Positions 1 to 7,020 are shown, counted from the first letter of the stretch. The stretch: 14,814 bases of DNA from CAZUGH01 sp964619785 (GCA_964619785.1 CAZUGH010000049.1:1-14814); one strand, 5' to 3'. Translations and numbers: made by a program. The notes: a model not told the origin generated them from the sequence alone.

Positions 1-5
1 CTAAG

Positions 6-54
6 TTCCAGTTTTAGGCTGAATGGACTGGAATTTAACTTTTCAATTCAGCCT
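6..54. terminator. Possible terminator / alternative hairpins at left edge
   Basis: AGGCTGAAT at 16-24 pairs perfectly with ATTCAGCCT at 46-54 (9 bp, 21-base loop). A second perfect stem, TTCCAGT at 6-12 with ACTGGAA at 27-33, cannot form cleanly at the same time as a simple hairpin. The structure lies just past the end of the minus-strand LysR gene, so it may end that transcript, or one entering from the left on the plus strand. The T-runs on both sides are weak, so the call is tentative. Confidence 0.35.
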
Positions 55-81
55 TTAATATGACTCCTTGATAAATGCCTC

Positions 82-1002
82 CTAGATTTGCTTCTTGTCC
101 CATTCTTTTAATTGTTCTATCAGTTTCTTCTCATAAACATTCATTCTTGTTTTTTCCTGGTAGATGACAACATCCTTACTTTTCCCAGCCGCACCACATG
201 GCTTTTGTACCACACCATGCCTGGTGGCAAGCTCAAATGGAACGGGGCTTACCCACATATAAGATCCGTGTACCGTCTCTAGTAAATCAAACTGGCTGCC
301 TCGGTCGTACACATAGATTCGTTTTGCTGGCGAACCAAGCTTCGCTTCCTTATTGATTTTGTTAAAGCTCAATGCTGGTATCTGATAGTCTCCATGAACG
401 ATTTCGATATACCCGTCTAGTAAGTGATATGGAATTTCACTCAGCTGCGCAAGGGGGTGATTTCGATTCATCAGTAGGACCATATCAAATTCATTTAAAG
501 GCTCGTATGACAATCCATTTTCCTCAAATAAATTCAGAAAATAATTTTCATAGATAGTTTGGTATCGCACAACACCGACATTCGACTCACCACTTGCCAC
601 TTCACTTAGGGCATTCATCGGACTACGCTCCTTGAAACTCACATCAATCTGAGGCTCATTTACATATTCATTGATGAAATGAGAGAAGATAGACGACACG
701 TAGCTTGCACGAGGTACAACCACCTTCATTGACAGCTTGCTATCTGACTTACTACTATATAAAGACTGCAGTTCATCAAGCTGCGACAAAATTGTATTGG
801 CATAGTGCAAGAATTCCACACCACTTCGCGTTGGCTCCACACCCTTGCTGGTACGATTGAATATCATTATGCCAATCTCCTTCTCTAAATCCTTAATCGC
901 TTTACTTAGATTTGGTTGTCCCATATACAGATTCTTAGCCGCCTTAGAGATACTCTTCACTTTCTCTACCTCAACGACATATCTCAAATGTTGAAAATTC
1001 AT
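82..1002 (-). CDS. LysR-family transcriptional regulator
   Basis: A 306-residue LysR-type regulator, a normal length for the family. The N-terminal winged helix-turn-helix (about residues 2-60) contains SISKAAKNLYMGQPNLSKAI, the typical LysR recognition segment. The rest (about 90-300) should be the two-lobed effector-binding domain. I take ATG 1002 as the start because GGAG lies 8 bases upstream. An in-frame GTG at 1011 overlaps that ribosome site and would give a 309-residue version. The gene diverges from the iron alcohol dehydrogenase, and the 221-base gap holds three CTATAT repeats, so it is probably autoregulated and may control adh. The effector cannot be read from the sequence. Family certain, target inferred from position only. 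Confidence 0.94.
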   Translation of the reverse strand: MNFQHLRYVVEVEKVKSISKAAKNLYMGQPNLSKAIKDLEKEIGIMIFNRTSKGVEPTRSGVEFLHYANTILSQLDELQSLYSSKSDSKLSMKVVVPRASYVSSIFSHFINEYVNEPQIDVSFKERSPMNALSEVASGESNVGVVRYQTIYENYFLNLFEENGLSYEPLNEFDMVLLMNRNHPLAQLSEIPYHLLDGYIEIVHGDYQIPALSFNKINKEAKLGSPAKRIYVYDRGSQFDLLETVHGSYMWVSPVPFELATRHGVVQKPCGAAGKSKDVVIYQEKTRMNVYEKKLIEQLKEWDKKQI

Positions 1003-1034
1003 TCCACTCACTCCAATCTTATAACACTTTTGTC

Positions 1035-1062
1035 CTATATTTGATGCTATATACCCCTATAT
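1035..1062. promoter_or_regulatory. Three phased CTATAT repeats, candidate LysR operator
   Basis: CTATAT occurs at 1035-1040, 1047-1052 and 1057-1062, with start-to-start spacing of 12 and 10 bases, about one helical turn each. The last two also form the dyad TATATA-CCCC-TATATA (1048-1063). LysR proteins commonly bind several phased half-sites between divergent genes, which is where this lies. The base composition is AT-rich, so chance is possible. Confidence 0.35.
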
Positions 1063-1072
1063 AAATAATATA

Positions 1073-1102
1073 TTTCCACAATAAAAATAGCCATGTTACA
1101 AT
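1073..1102 (+). promoter_or_regulatory. Candidate adh promoter (extended -10)
   Basis: TTTCCA at 1073-1078 is followed after 18 bases by TACAAT at 1097-1102. A TG one base ahead of the -10 (1094-1095) makes an extended -10 element. Transcription would start near 1109, giving a leader of about 115 bases and placing the palindrome at 1112-1137 just downstream of the start. The -35 match is weak. Confidence 0.45.
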
Positions 1103-1111
1103 ACCTGTAAA

Positions 1112-1137
1112 GAGGTTGATAAATTTTTATCAATCTC
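1112..1137. promoter_or_regulatory. Palindromic operator in adh leader, Rex-like
   Basis: TTGATAAA at 1116-1123 and TTTATCAA at 1126-1133 are perfect inverted repeats separated by TT. Outside them the dyad continues to 1112 and 1137 with one G/T mismatch, giving 12 of 12 pairable positions in RNA. The 18-base core has the length and symmetry of the Firmicute Rex site (TTGTTAA, four bases, TTAACAA) and differs from it by one symmetrical base per arm. Rex commonly represses fermentative alcohol dehydrogenases when NADH is low relative to NAD+. An FNR/CRP-type protein is less likely because its half-sites sit closer together. The assignment is inference from the motif and the gene it precedes. 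Confidence 0.5.
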
Positions 1138-1223
1138 AAACAAGTAACGATTTACATTACAATCATTCTTTATTTTAACATGATTGGTAATAAAAAAACA
1201 ATACATTTATGGAGGTATTAAAA

Positions 1224-2414
1224 ATGGCACGATTTACATTACCTAGAGACTTATATCACGGCAAAGGATCTCTGGAAGAACTGAAGAATTTAACAGGTAA
1301 AAAAGCTATGTTAGTTGTTGGTGGTGGTTCTATGAAACGTTTTGGTTTCTTAGATCAGGCAGTGAACAACTTGAAAGAAGCTGGCATGGAAGTAGAATTA
1401 TTCGAAAATGTTGAGCCAGACCCAAGTGTTGAAACTGTTATGAAGGGTGCTGCTGCTATGACAAAATTCCAGCCTGACTGGATTGTTGCAATGGGCGGTG
1501 GTTCACCAATCGATGCAGCCAAAGCTATGTGGGCATTTTATGAATATCCAGAAGTTACCTTTGAGGATCTTTGCATCCCATTTAACTTCCCAACACTTCG
1601 TACAAAAGCAAAATTCTGTGCTATCCCATCAACATCCGGAACAGCTACAGAGGTTACTGCATTCTCTGTTATTACAGATTACGCAAAAGGTATCAAATAT
1701 CCACTTGCTGACTTCAACATTACACCTGATGTAGCAATCGTTGATTCTGCATTAGCTGAGAAAATGCCTGCTAAGTTGACAGCAAACACTGGTATGGATG
1801 CTATGACACATGCAATCGAAGCATATGTATCTACATTAAACTGTGACTACACTGACCCACTTGCACTTCACGCAATCAAGTTGATTTTCGCTAACTTAGA
1901 GAAATCATATGCTGGAGATGCTGCTGCTCGTGAGACAATGCACAATGCTCAGTGCCTCGCTGGTATGGCATTTTCAAATGCTTTACTTGGTATCGTTCAC
2001 TCAATGGCACACAAGACTGGTGCTGCTTACACAGGTGGACACATTGTACATGGTGCTGCCAATGCAATGTACCTTCCTAAGGTAATCAAGTTCAATGCTA
2101 AGGATGCTACTGCTGCTAAGCGTTATGCAGAGATTACAGACTTCATGGGATTCGGTGGAAACAGTGTTGAGGAAAAAGTTGACATTTTAATCGCTAAGAT
2201 TAAGGAACTCAACGCAAAACTTAACATTGCTACTTGCATTAAAGACTATGAAGGTGGTATTATAGATGAGAAAGAATTTATGGACAAACTGCCACAAGTT
2301 GCTGAACTTGCAATCGGTGATGCTTGTACCGGTTCCAACCCACGAATTCCAACTCAGGATGAAATGGAAAAACTGTTAAAAGCTTGTTATTATGATGAAG
2401 AGATCAATTTCTAA
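1224..2414 (+). CDS. Iron-containing alcohol dehydrogenase
   Basis: A 396-residue group III (Fe-dependent) alcohol dehydrogenase, expected to reduce aldehydes to alcohols with NAD(P)H in the cytoplasm at the end of fermentation. Visible motifs are GGGSMKRFG (33-41), the nucleotide-binding GGGSPIDAAK (91-100), PSTSGTATEVT (135-145), and the metal and catalytic set Asp192 and His196 (MDAMTHAIEAY), His259 and His263 (HSMAH), and probably His276 (HGAAN). The GGGS after the first beta-strand resembles the YqhD/BDH branch rather than the FucO branch, which has an Asp there, so NADPH use is plausible. I chose ATG 1224 because GGAGG (1211-1215) lies 8 bases upstream. The ATG at 1209 overlaps that ribosome site. 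It is the first gene of a probable adh-nfnA-nfnB unit. The physiological substrate is unknown. Confidence 0.95.
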   Translation: MARFTLPRDLYHGKGSLEELKNLTGKKAMLVVGGGSMKRFGFLDQAVNNLKEAGMEVELFENVEPDPSVETVMKGAAAMTKFQPDWIVAMGGGSPIDAAKAMWAFYEYPEVTFEDLCIPFNFPTLRTKAKFCAIPSTSGTATEVTAFSVITDYAKGIKYPLADFNITPDVAIVDSALAEKMPAKLTANTGMDAMTHAIEAYVSTLNCDYTDPLALHAIKLIFANLEKSYAGDAAARETMHNAQCLAGMAFSNALLGIVHSMAHKTGAAYTGGHIVHGAANAMYLPKVIKFNAKDATAAKRYAEITDFMGFGGNSVEEKVDILIAKIKELNAKLNIATCIKDYEGGIIDEKEFMDKLPQVAELAIGDACTGSNPRIPTQDEMEKLLKACYYDEEINF

Positions 2415-2438
2415 TTGATTTTCAACAATAATTTCGAT

Positions 2439-2490
2439 GGGGACTGTTGCACATTACCGTTTTGGTATTCTGTGGTGGTTCCCATTTTTT
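2439..2490 (+). terminator. Attenuator-like hairpin between adh and nfnA
   Basis: In plus-strand RNA, 2439-2451 pairs with 2471-2483 over 13 consecutive positions (7 Watson-Crick and 6 G-U). Inside it a second small hairpin is formed by TACC (2455-2458) and GGTA (2464-2467). A run of six T residues follows at 2485-2490. The wobble pairs would be C-A mismatches in the opposite RNA, so the structure is specific to plus-strand transcripts. It probably causes partial termination, lowering nfn expression relative to adh. Five adjacent wobble pairs make the stem only moderately stable. Confidence 0.45.
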
Positions 2491-2519
2491 CAAGCAACGA
2501 TCTAGAGAGGATGGAGACA

Positions 2520-3362
2520 ATGTTTAAAATCGTTAGCAAAGAATCCCTGAACCCTACCGTTTCTAAGATGGTAGTCGAGGCTCCACTTATTGCCAAGAAG
2601 GCAGAGCCTGGTCAATTTATTATTTTCCGTGCCAAAGAAGACAGTGAGCGTATTCCACTTACTATCGCAGACTTTGACCGCGAAGCTGGAACAATTACAA
2701 TTATTTACCAGATCGTTGGTGCGGGCACAATGGAACTTGACACAATGAAAGCCGGCGAGTGTCTGAATGACTTCGTTGGACCACTTGGTGTTCCTAGCCA
2801 TACAGAAGGCCTGAAGAAGGTTGCTGTGGTTGGTGGTGGTGTTGGCTGTGCCATCGCTTATCCAATCGCCAAAAAGTTACACAACATGGGTTGCGAAGTA
2901 CATGCAATCGTTGGATTCCGTAACAAGGATTTAGTAATTCTAGAAGATGAATTCGAAAAAGCAAGTGACAAGCTTGTGATGATGACCGATGACGGAAGTC
3001 ACGGCGAGAAGGGTCTCGTTACAGATGCCCTCGAGAAGCTAATCAATGAAGGTAACGAGTATGACGAAGTCATCGCTATCGGACCATTGATTATGATGAA
3101 GTTCGTTTGTCTGACAACGAAGAAATACAATGTCAAGACTATGGTTAGTATGAACTCTATCATGATTGACGGAACTGGTATGTGCGGCGGATGTCGTCTA
3201 ACTGTCGGTGGTGAGACCAAATTTGCTTGTGTCGATGGCCCTGATTTTGATGGTCACTTAGTTGACTTCGATGAGGCAATGCACAGAGGTACCATGTACA
3301 AAGAATTTGAAACGCACGCAAGAGAGGCTTCCTGCAATCTCTTAAAGAAGGAGGTTCAGTAA
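2520..3362 (+). CDS. nfnA: NfnA-like ferredoxin-NADP+ reductase, FAD/[2Fe-2S] subunit
   Basis: A 280-residue flavoprotein of the PyrK/SudB/NfnA type. The FAD domain (about 1-97) carries RIPLTIAD (44-51). The NAD(H) domain starts at VAVVGGGVGCA (101-111). The C-terminal cluster site is Asp217, Cys222, Cys225 and Cys237 (DGTGMCGGC then FACVDGP). That pattern, an Asp plus three Cys, is what is known for the [2Fe-2S] cluster of Thermotoga Nfn. I chose ATG 2520, with AGAGG 9 bases upstream. A TTG-initiated extension back to 2415 would translate the hairpin and looks non-coding. It is followed after one base by its partner gene. The pair should couple NADH and reduced ferredoxin to NADP+ reduction by flavin-based bifurcation. 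Annotation as a sulfide dehydrogenase or glutamate synthase accessory subunit is an alternative. Confidence 0.85.
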   Translation: MFKIVSKESLNPTVSKMVVEAPLIAKKAEPGQFIIFRAKEDSERIPLTIADFDREAGTITIIYQIVGAGTMELDTMKAGECLNDFVGPLGVPSHTEGLKKVAVVGGGVGCAIAYPIAKKLHNMGCEVHAIVGFRNKDLVILEDEFEKASDKLVMMTDDGSHGEKGLVTDALEKLINEGNEYDEVIAIGPLIMMKFVCLTTKKYNVKTMVSMNSIMIDGTGMCGGCRLTVGGETKFACVDGPDFDGHLVDFDEAMHRGTMYKEFETHAREASCNLLKKEVQ

Positions 3363-3363
3363 A

Positions 3364-4758
3364 ATGGCAGAACGTAATATGGATTTAAATAAATGTCCGA
3401 TGCCTGTACAGGATCCGGATGTTCGTAATAAAAACTTTGAAGAGGTAGCTCTAGGCTACACATATGATATGGCAGTCAATGAAGCACGCCGTTGCTTAAA
3501 CTGTCCAAAGAAGCCTTGTGTAAGCGCATGTCCTGTAGGAATTGATATCCCTGCATTCATCGAACGCGTTGCCAATGAGGATATGGAAGGGGCTTTTGAA
3601 GTTCTCTCCCAGTACACAGCTCTTCCTGCTGTCTGCGGACGTGTTTGTCCACAGGAGAGTCAGTGCGAAGGAAAATGTGTTCGTGGTATCAAGGGTGAAT
3701 CTGTTGGTATCGGACGTCTCGAGCGTTTCGTCGCAGATTATCACAGAGAGCATTGTAGCGATGCCCCTAAGATGCCTGCATCGAATGGTCACAAGGTAGC
3801 CGTTATCGGTGCTGGTCCTTCCGGACTTACTGTTGCCGGCGACTTGGCTAAGGCTGGTTATAAGGTTACTATTTATGAAGCACTTCACCTTGCTGGTGGC
3901 GTACTTGTATATGGTATTCCTGAATTCCGTCTTCCAAAGGCAATCGTTCAGAAGGAAATTGATAACTTAAAAGCAATCGGTGTTGATGTTGAAACAAATA
4001 TGGTAATTGGTAAAGTTCTGACAATCGATGAGATTTTCGAGATGGGCAATGAAGCAATCTTCGTTGGTTCCGGTGCAGGTCTTCCACGTTTCATGAATAT
4101 TCCTGGCGAAAGCTTAAAGGGTGTATATTCTGCCAATGAGTTCCTAACACGTATCAACCTGATGAAAGCATATAAGGATGGTTCTAAGACTCCAATCCAG
4201 CAAGCTAAAAAGGTTGCTGTTGTTGGTGGTGGTAATGTTGCTATGGATGCTGCACGTTGTGCGAAGCGTCTCGGTGCCGAAGATGTCTACATCGTTTACC
4301 GCCGTGGTATGGAAGAACTTCCTGCTCGTAAAGAAGAAGTTGAGCATGCCGAAGAAGAAGGAATCATTTTCAAGACACTTCACAACCCTACCGAAATCCT
4401 TGGTGATGAAGAGGGTATGGTGAAAGGTATGACCTGTGTTGAGATGGAACTTGGCGAACCAGATGAAAGTGGTCGTCGTCGCCCTGTTGTAAAAGAGGGT
4501 AGCGAATTTGAACTTGATGTTGATTGTGTCATCATGGCAATTGGAACAAGTCCAAACCCACTCATTCGTTCCACAACACCTGGTCTAGACGCCAACAACC
4601 GTGGCTGTCTGATTACCAAAGACGACTCTGGTCTCACAACCCGTGAGGGTGTATACGCTGGTGGAGATGCCGTAACAGGCGCTGCAACTGTAATCCTTGC
4701 TATGGGCGCTGGTAAAGCTGCTGCCAAAGCAATTGATGAGTATATTCAGAACAAATAA
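3364..4758 (+). CDS. nfnB: NfnB-like NADPH-binding subunit (GltD/SudA family)
   Basis: A 464-residue iron-sulfur flavoprotein. The N-terminal domain has two cysteine groups for [4Fe-4S] clusters: Cys44, 47, 52 and 56 (CLNCPKKPCVSACP) and Cys91, 95, 101 and 105. An FAD Rossmann motif, VAVIGAGPSGLTVAGD, lies at 145-160, and an NADPH motif, VAVVGGGNVAMDAA, at 284-297. A late AIGTSPNPL and GVYAGGDAVTGA close the flavin site. AAGGAGG (3348-3354) precedes ATG 3364 by 9 bases and sits inside the end of nfnA, so the two are co-translated. Such proteins are often labelled homotetrameric glutamate synthase (GltA). The adjacent NfnA-type subunit, and the absence of a GltB-type large subunit in this window, favour Nfn transhydrogenase. 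The large-subunit reaction sequence is intact, with no frameshift. Confidence 0.86.
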   Translation: MAERNMDLNKCPMPVQDPDVRNKNFEEVALGYTYDMAVNEARRCLNCPKKPCVSACPVGIDIPAFIERVANEDMEGAFEVLSQYTALPAVCGRVCPQESQCEGKCVRGIKGESVGIGRLERFVADYHREHCSDAPKMPASNGHKVAVIGAGPSGLTVAGDLAKAGYKVTIYEALHLAGGVLVYGIPEFRLPKAIVQKEIDNLKAIGVDVETNMVIGKVLTIDEIFEMGNEAIFVGSGAGLPRFMNIPGESLKGVYSANEFLTRINLMKAYKDGSKTPIQQAKKVAVVGGGNVAMDAARCAKRLGAEDVYIVYRRGMEELPARKEEVEHAEEEGIIFKTLHNPTEILGDEEGMVKGMTCVEMELGEPDESGRRRPVVKEGSEFELDVDCVIMAIGTSPNPLIRSTTPGLDANNRGCLITKDDSGLTTREGVYAGGDAVTGAATVILAMGAGKAAAKAIDEYIQNK

Positions 4759-4773
4759 ATATGATATAACTAT

Positions 4774-4822
4774 AAAAACTCCAGTACCCCGATTTTATTC
4801 AGGCGGTGTGCTGGAGTTTTTT
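4774..4822 (+). terminator. Strong rho-independent terminator after nfnB
   Basis: AAAAACTCCAG (4774-4784) pairs perfectly with CTGGAGTTTTT (4811-4821). The stem continues inward through TACCCCG to CGGTGTG (4804-4810) with one mismatch, and a T-run follows. It lies 16 bases past the nfnB stop and ends the adh-nfn unit. Confidence 0.9.
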
Positions 4823-4869
4823 ATTTGGGCTCGATGTCAGAGAGTCTAAACAGCTTCTTCTAAGCGCCA

Positions 4870-4909
4870 GCGGGGTATAAACCAAGATTTATTGTGCTGT
4901 ATACCCCGC
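4870..4909. repeat. GC-rich perfect inverted repeat of unknown role
   Basis: GCGGGGTATA (4870-4879) and TATACCCCGC (4900-4909) form a perfect 10-bp stem with a 20-base loop. No T-run follows on either strand, so it is not a standard terminator. It lies in the 261-base gap between the nfnB stop and the transporter pair, upstream of the latter's promoter, where it could bind a regulator or belong to a small RNA or short repeat element. Apart from the terminator, this repeat and the promoter, I see nothing else in the gap. Confidence 0.6.
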
Positions 4910-4960
4910 CCCATGATAGCCAATAGTATTTCCCCTATAGGTTTATTCATTTATAAGTAT

Positions 4961-4989
4961 TTTACATATATATGTACATACTGTATAGT
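4961..4989 (+). promoter_or_regulatory. Sigma-A-type promoter of the chr transporter pair
   Basis: TTTACA (4961-4966), a 17-base spacer, and TATAGT (4984-4989) match the housekeeping consensus at 5 of 6 positions in each box. Transcription would start near 4996. The perfect palindrome TACATATATATGTA (4963-4976) overlaps the -35 box and could be an operator. The promoter lies after the ATG at 4972, which rules that codon out as the translation start. Confidence 0.7.
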
Positions 4990-5019
4990 GTACCTAGAAC
5001 AAAGAAACGAGGTAACCCA

Positions 5020-5595
5020 ATGAACAAACAATTATCTACTAGGAAAATGCTATGGCAGCTATTCGTTGCCACGTTCACCCTTAGTGCTTTCACCTTTGGT
5101 GGTGGTTTCGTCATCGTCTCTCTGATGAAGCGAAAATTTGTCGAGGAGCTTGGCTGGTTCGAAGAAGAAGAAATGCTTGATATCACTGCCATCGCTCAAT
5201 CGTCCCCCGGCCCAATCCCCATAAACGCCTCAGTTATCATCGGATATCGTATGTATGGTATCGTCGGTTCCCTCGTTGCTGTTTTGGGAACATCCATTCC
5301 TCCGATGGTCATTATCTCCATCATTTCAATTTTCTATAAACAATTCAGGGAAAATAGAATCATCGCCATCGCTCTCCAAGTAATGCGTGCAGGTGTCGCT
5401 GCTGTCATTTTCGATGTGGTTATCAATCTTGCCAAGAATGTATGTGCCACCAAGCGCACACTCTATATCGGCCTCATGATTGTCGCATTTATTGCAACAT
5501 TTTTCCTAAATATCAGTGCTATGTATGTAATACTAACCTGCTTAGCAATCGGGATTATTGACTTATTAACGGAACTACGGAGGAAAAAAGCATGA
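5020..5595 (+). CDS. chrA: CHR-family (chromate-type) transporter, first half-size subunit
   Basis: A 191-residue membrane protein of the short-chain CHR family (Pfam Chromate_transp type). The hallmark FTFGGGFVIV (25-34) and SSPGPIPINAS (61-71) motifs are present, followed by several hydrophobic segments (about 74-107, 113-138, 147-181). Short CHR proteins work as pairs, and the next gene is the second half. The start is ATG 5020, with GAGG 7 bases upstream; a start at 4972 lies ahead of the promoter's -10 box. Family members were named for chromate efflux, but most in anaerobes have no tested substrate, so the transported anion is unknown. No chromate-responsive regulator is recognisable nearby. 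Confidence 0.9.
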   Translation: MNKQLSTRKMLWQLFVATFTLSAFTFGGGFVIVSLMKRKFVEELGWFEEEEMLDITAIAQSSPGPIPINASVIIGYRMYGIVGSLVAVLGTSIPPMVIISIISIFYKQFRENRIIAIALQVMRAGVAAVIFDVVINLAKNVCATKRTLYIGLMIVAFIATFFLNISAMYVILTCLAIGIIDLLTELRRKKA

Positions 5596-6170
5596 GTTTA
5601 ATACTTAAATTATTTCTTAGTTTCATACAAGTTGGACTATTCAGTGTAGGTGGTGGTTATGCCGCGATTCCACTGATTCAGAATCAGATTGTCGACATTC
5701 ACAAGCTGATGACACTCGGTGAATTCACTGATTTAATCACGATTGCCGAGATGACTCCCGGTCCGATTTCCATTAATTCAGCAACCTTTGTTGGTATGCG
5801 CTTAGCTGGTATACCCGGAGTTGTGTTATGTACGATTGGCTGTATTATTCCACCTTTTATGATCTGTCTGATACTAGCTCATTTTTATTACAAGTACCGT
5901 AGTTTCAGTGGTGTGCAAACTGTACTTTCTGCTCTACGCCCTGCTGTTGTTGCCATGATTGCTTCAGCAGGGATGGCCATTCTACTACTAGGTCTCTTTG
6001 AAGCAGACAAAAATCACATTGTGTTAGCCAATTTCCGCCCTGTTGAATTTGTTCTATTTGTTGGTGCTTTGGTTATTCTTCGTAAATACAAAACCAGCGC
6101 CATTAAAATCATATTTGGCACTGGTGTAATCGGAACATTTATTTATCTGATGATAGATGCTCTTGCGTAA
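5592..6170 (+). CDS. chrA: CHR-family transporter, second half-size subunit
   Basis: A 192-residue partner of the preceding gene with the same motif set: FSVGGGYAAIPLI (17-29) and MTPGPISINSATF (54-66), then hydrophobic segments (about 72-98, 116-136, 151-163, 172-190). Its ATG overlaps the TGA of the first gene (ATGA, 5592-5595), and GGAGG lies 8 bases ahead, so translation is coupled and the products probably form a heteromer. The last 32 bases overlap the 3' end of the convergent LysR gene, and no terminator is visible after it. The substrate is as uncertain as for its partner. Confidence 0.9.
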   Translation: MSLILKLFLSFIQVGLFSVGGGYAAIPLIQNQIVDIHKLMTLGEFTDLITIAEMTPGPISINSATFVGMRLAGIPGVVLCTIGCIIPPFMICLILAHFYYKYRSFSGVQTVLSALRPAVVAMIASAGMAILLLGLFEADKNHIVLANFRPVEFVLFVGALVILRKYKTSAIKIIFGTGVIGTFIYLMIDALA

Positions 6171-7020
6171 TTTCTATAAATGATTTCATAGACCGGGAGA
6201 TGAACTTATTCTTGTGATAGATTAGGTGCATCTCTCGATTTACCTTGATATCTTGCACCGGCACGATGTAAAGCCTACCATCCGCCACTTCCTCTTTTAC
6301 AAGTTTGGCTGACAAAATAGAGAACCCATTGCCTTGAGTAATCGTTCTCTTAATGGCTTCTGTATTGCTACAATGCCAGGACTTGACCGTCTCAATACCC
6401 TGTTGATTCAATAAAATCTCATATTGGTTTCGCTGCTGGCTGCCATCCTCTCTGGCTACCATTTGCTGTCCCTCTAGCTCAGTTATCTTGATTTTCTTCT
6501 GGTAAAATGGATGCTTCTTGCCTACGACAATAACAAGTTCATCATGGCAGACTGGTATCTGAATAATATTCTCATCTACGACTGAGCCTTCCACGATTCC
6601 CACATCCAGTGAACTATCGAGTATTTTTTGTTCAATATAGGTTGTATTATTAACTGTAACTACTGCCTGAATTGCCTTTGTCTCATTTACTCGTTCTAGG
6701 ATACCACCTAGCATACAAGTACCGACTGTGATGCTGGCACCAATTCGCAAAATCGGTAATTCTCCTTCATTCTTAAGCATGTGATCCATCGCCTCATACG
6801 AATCTAAAATGTGCCTCGCATAGGGCAGCAAGCGTTTCCCTGTATCGGTAATATAGAGACGCTGATTCAGGCGTTCAAAGAGCTTCACACCATATTCATC
6901 TTCAAGCTCCTTAATCGCCTGACTGATAGTAGGCTGTGCCACATACAACTTCTTCGCCGCCAGATTCATTTTCCCACAATCCACAACCGTTACAAATATC
7001 TTCAAATGCCGTATCGTCAT
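6139..7020 (-). CDS. LysR-family transcriptional regulator
   Basis: A 293-residue LysR regulator. The N-terminal helix-turn-helix (about 2-59) reads NLAAKKLYVAQPTISQAIKE (19-38), and a periplasmic-binding-protein-like effector domain follows (about 85-290). The start is ATG 7020, with GAGG about 9 bases upstream. A perfect TATAAT lies at 7049-7044, so the leader is under 20 bases. The gene diverges from the alanine/glycine symporter, which it most likely regulates, and it is convergent with the chr pair, whose coding end it overlaps by 32 bases. A role in amino-acid uptake control is inferred from this arrangement only. The effector could be an amino acid. Confidence 0.94.
   Translation of the reverse strand: MTIRHLKIFVTVVDCGKMNLAAKKLYVAQPTISQAIKELEDEYGVKLFERLNQRLYITDTGKRLLPYARHILDSYEAMDHMLKNEGELPILRIGASITVGTCMLGGILERVNETKAIQAVVTVNNTTYIEQKILDSSLDVGIVEGSVVDENIIQIPVCHDELVIVVGKKHPFYQKKIKITELEGQQMVAREDGSQQRNQYEILLNQQGIETVKSWHCSNTEAIKRTITQGNGFSILSAKLVKEEVADGRLYIVPVQDIKVNREMHLIYHKNKFISRSMKSFIEITQEHLSSDK

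Noticed and set aside
2415..2519. In-frame extension of the NfnA gene back to a TTG at 2415
   Set aside because: The added residues do not look like NfnA, no ribosome site precedes the TTG, and the stretch forms a hairpin with a U-tract. ATG 2520 has a proper ribosome site.
4380..4727. Minus-strand open frame of 115 codons opposite nfnB
   Set aside because: It is a shadow of the well-supported NfnB coding sequence. Its composition is Ser/Pro/Thr-rich, as expected from antisense of such genes.
4972..5019. Longer start for the first chr subunit at ATG 4972
   Set aside because: The candidate -10 box lies at 4984-4989, downstream of that codon, and the ATG at 5020 has GAGG at the right distance.
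5020..6170. A chromate-resistance island
   Set aside because: Only the CHR pair is present. No chromate reductase or ChrB-type regulator is seen, and CHR proteins occur widely in anaerobes without a tested link to chromate.
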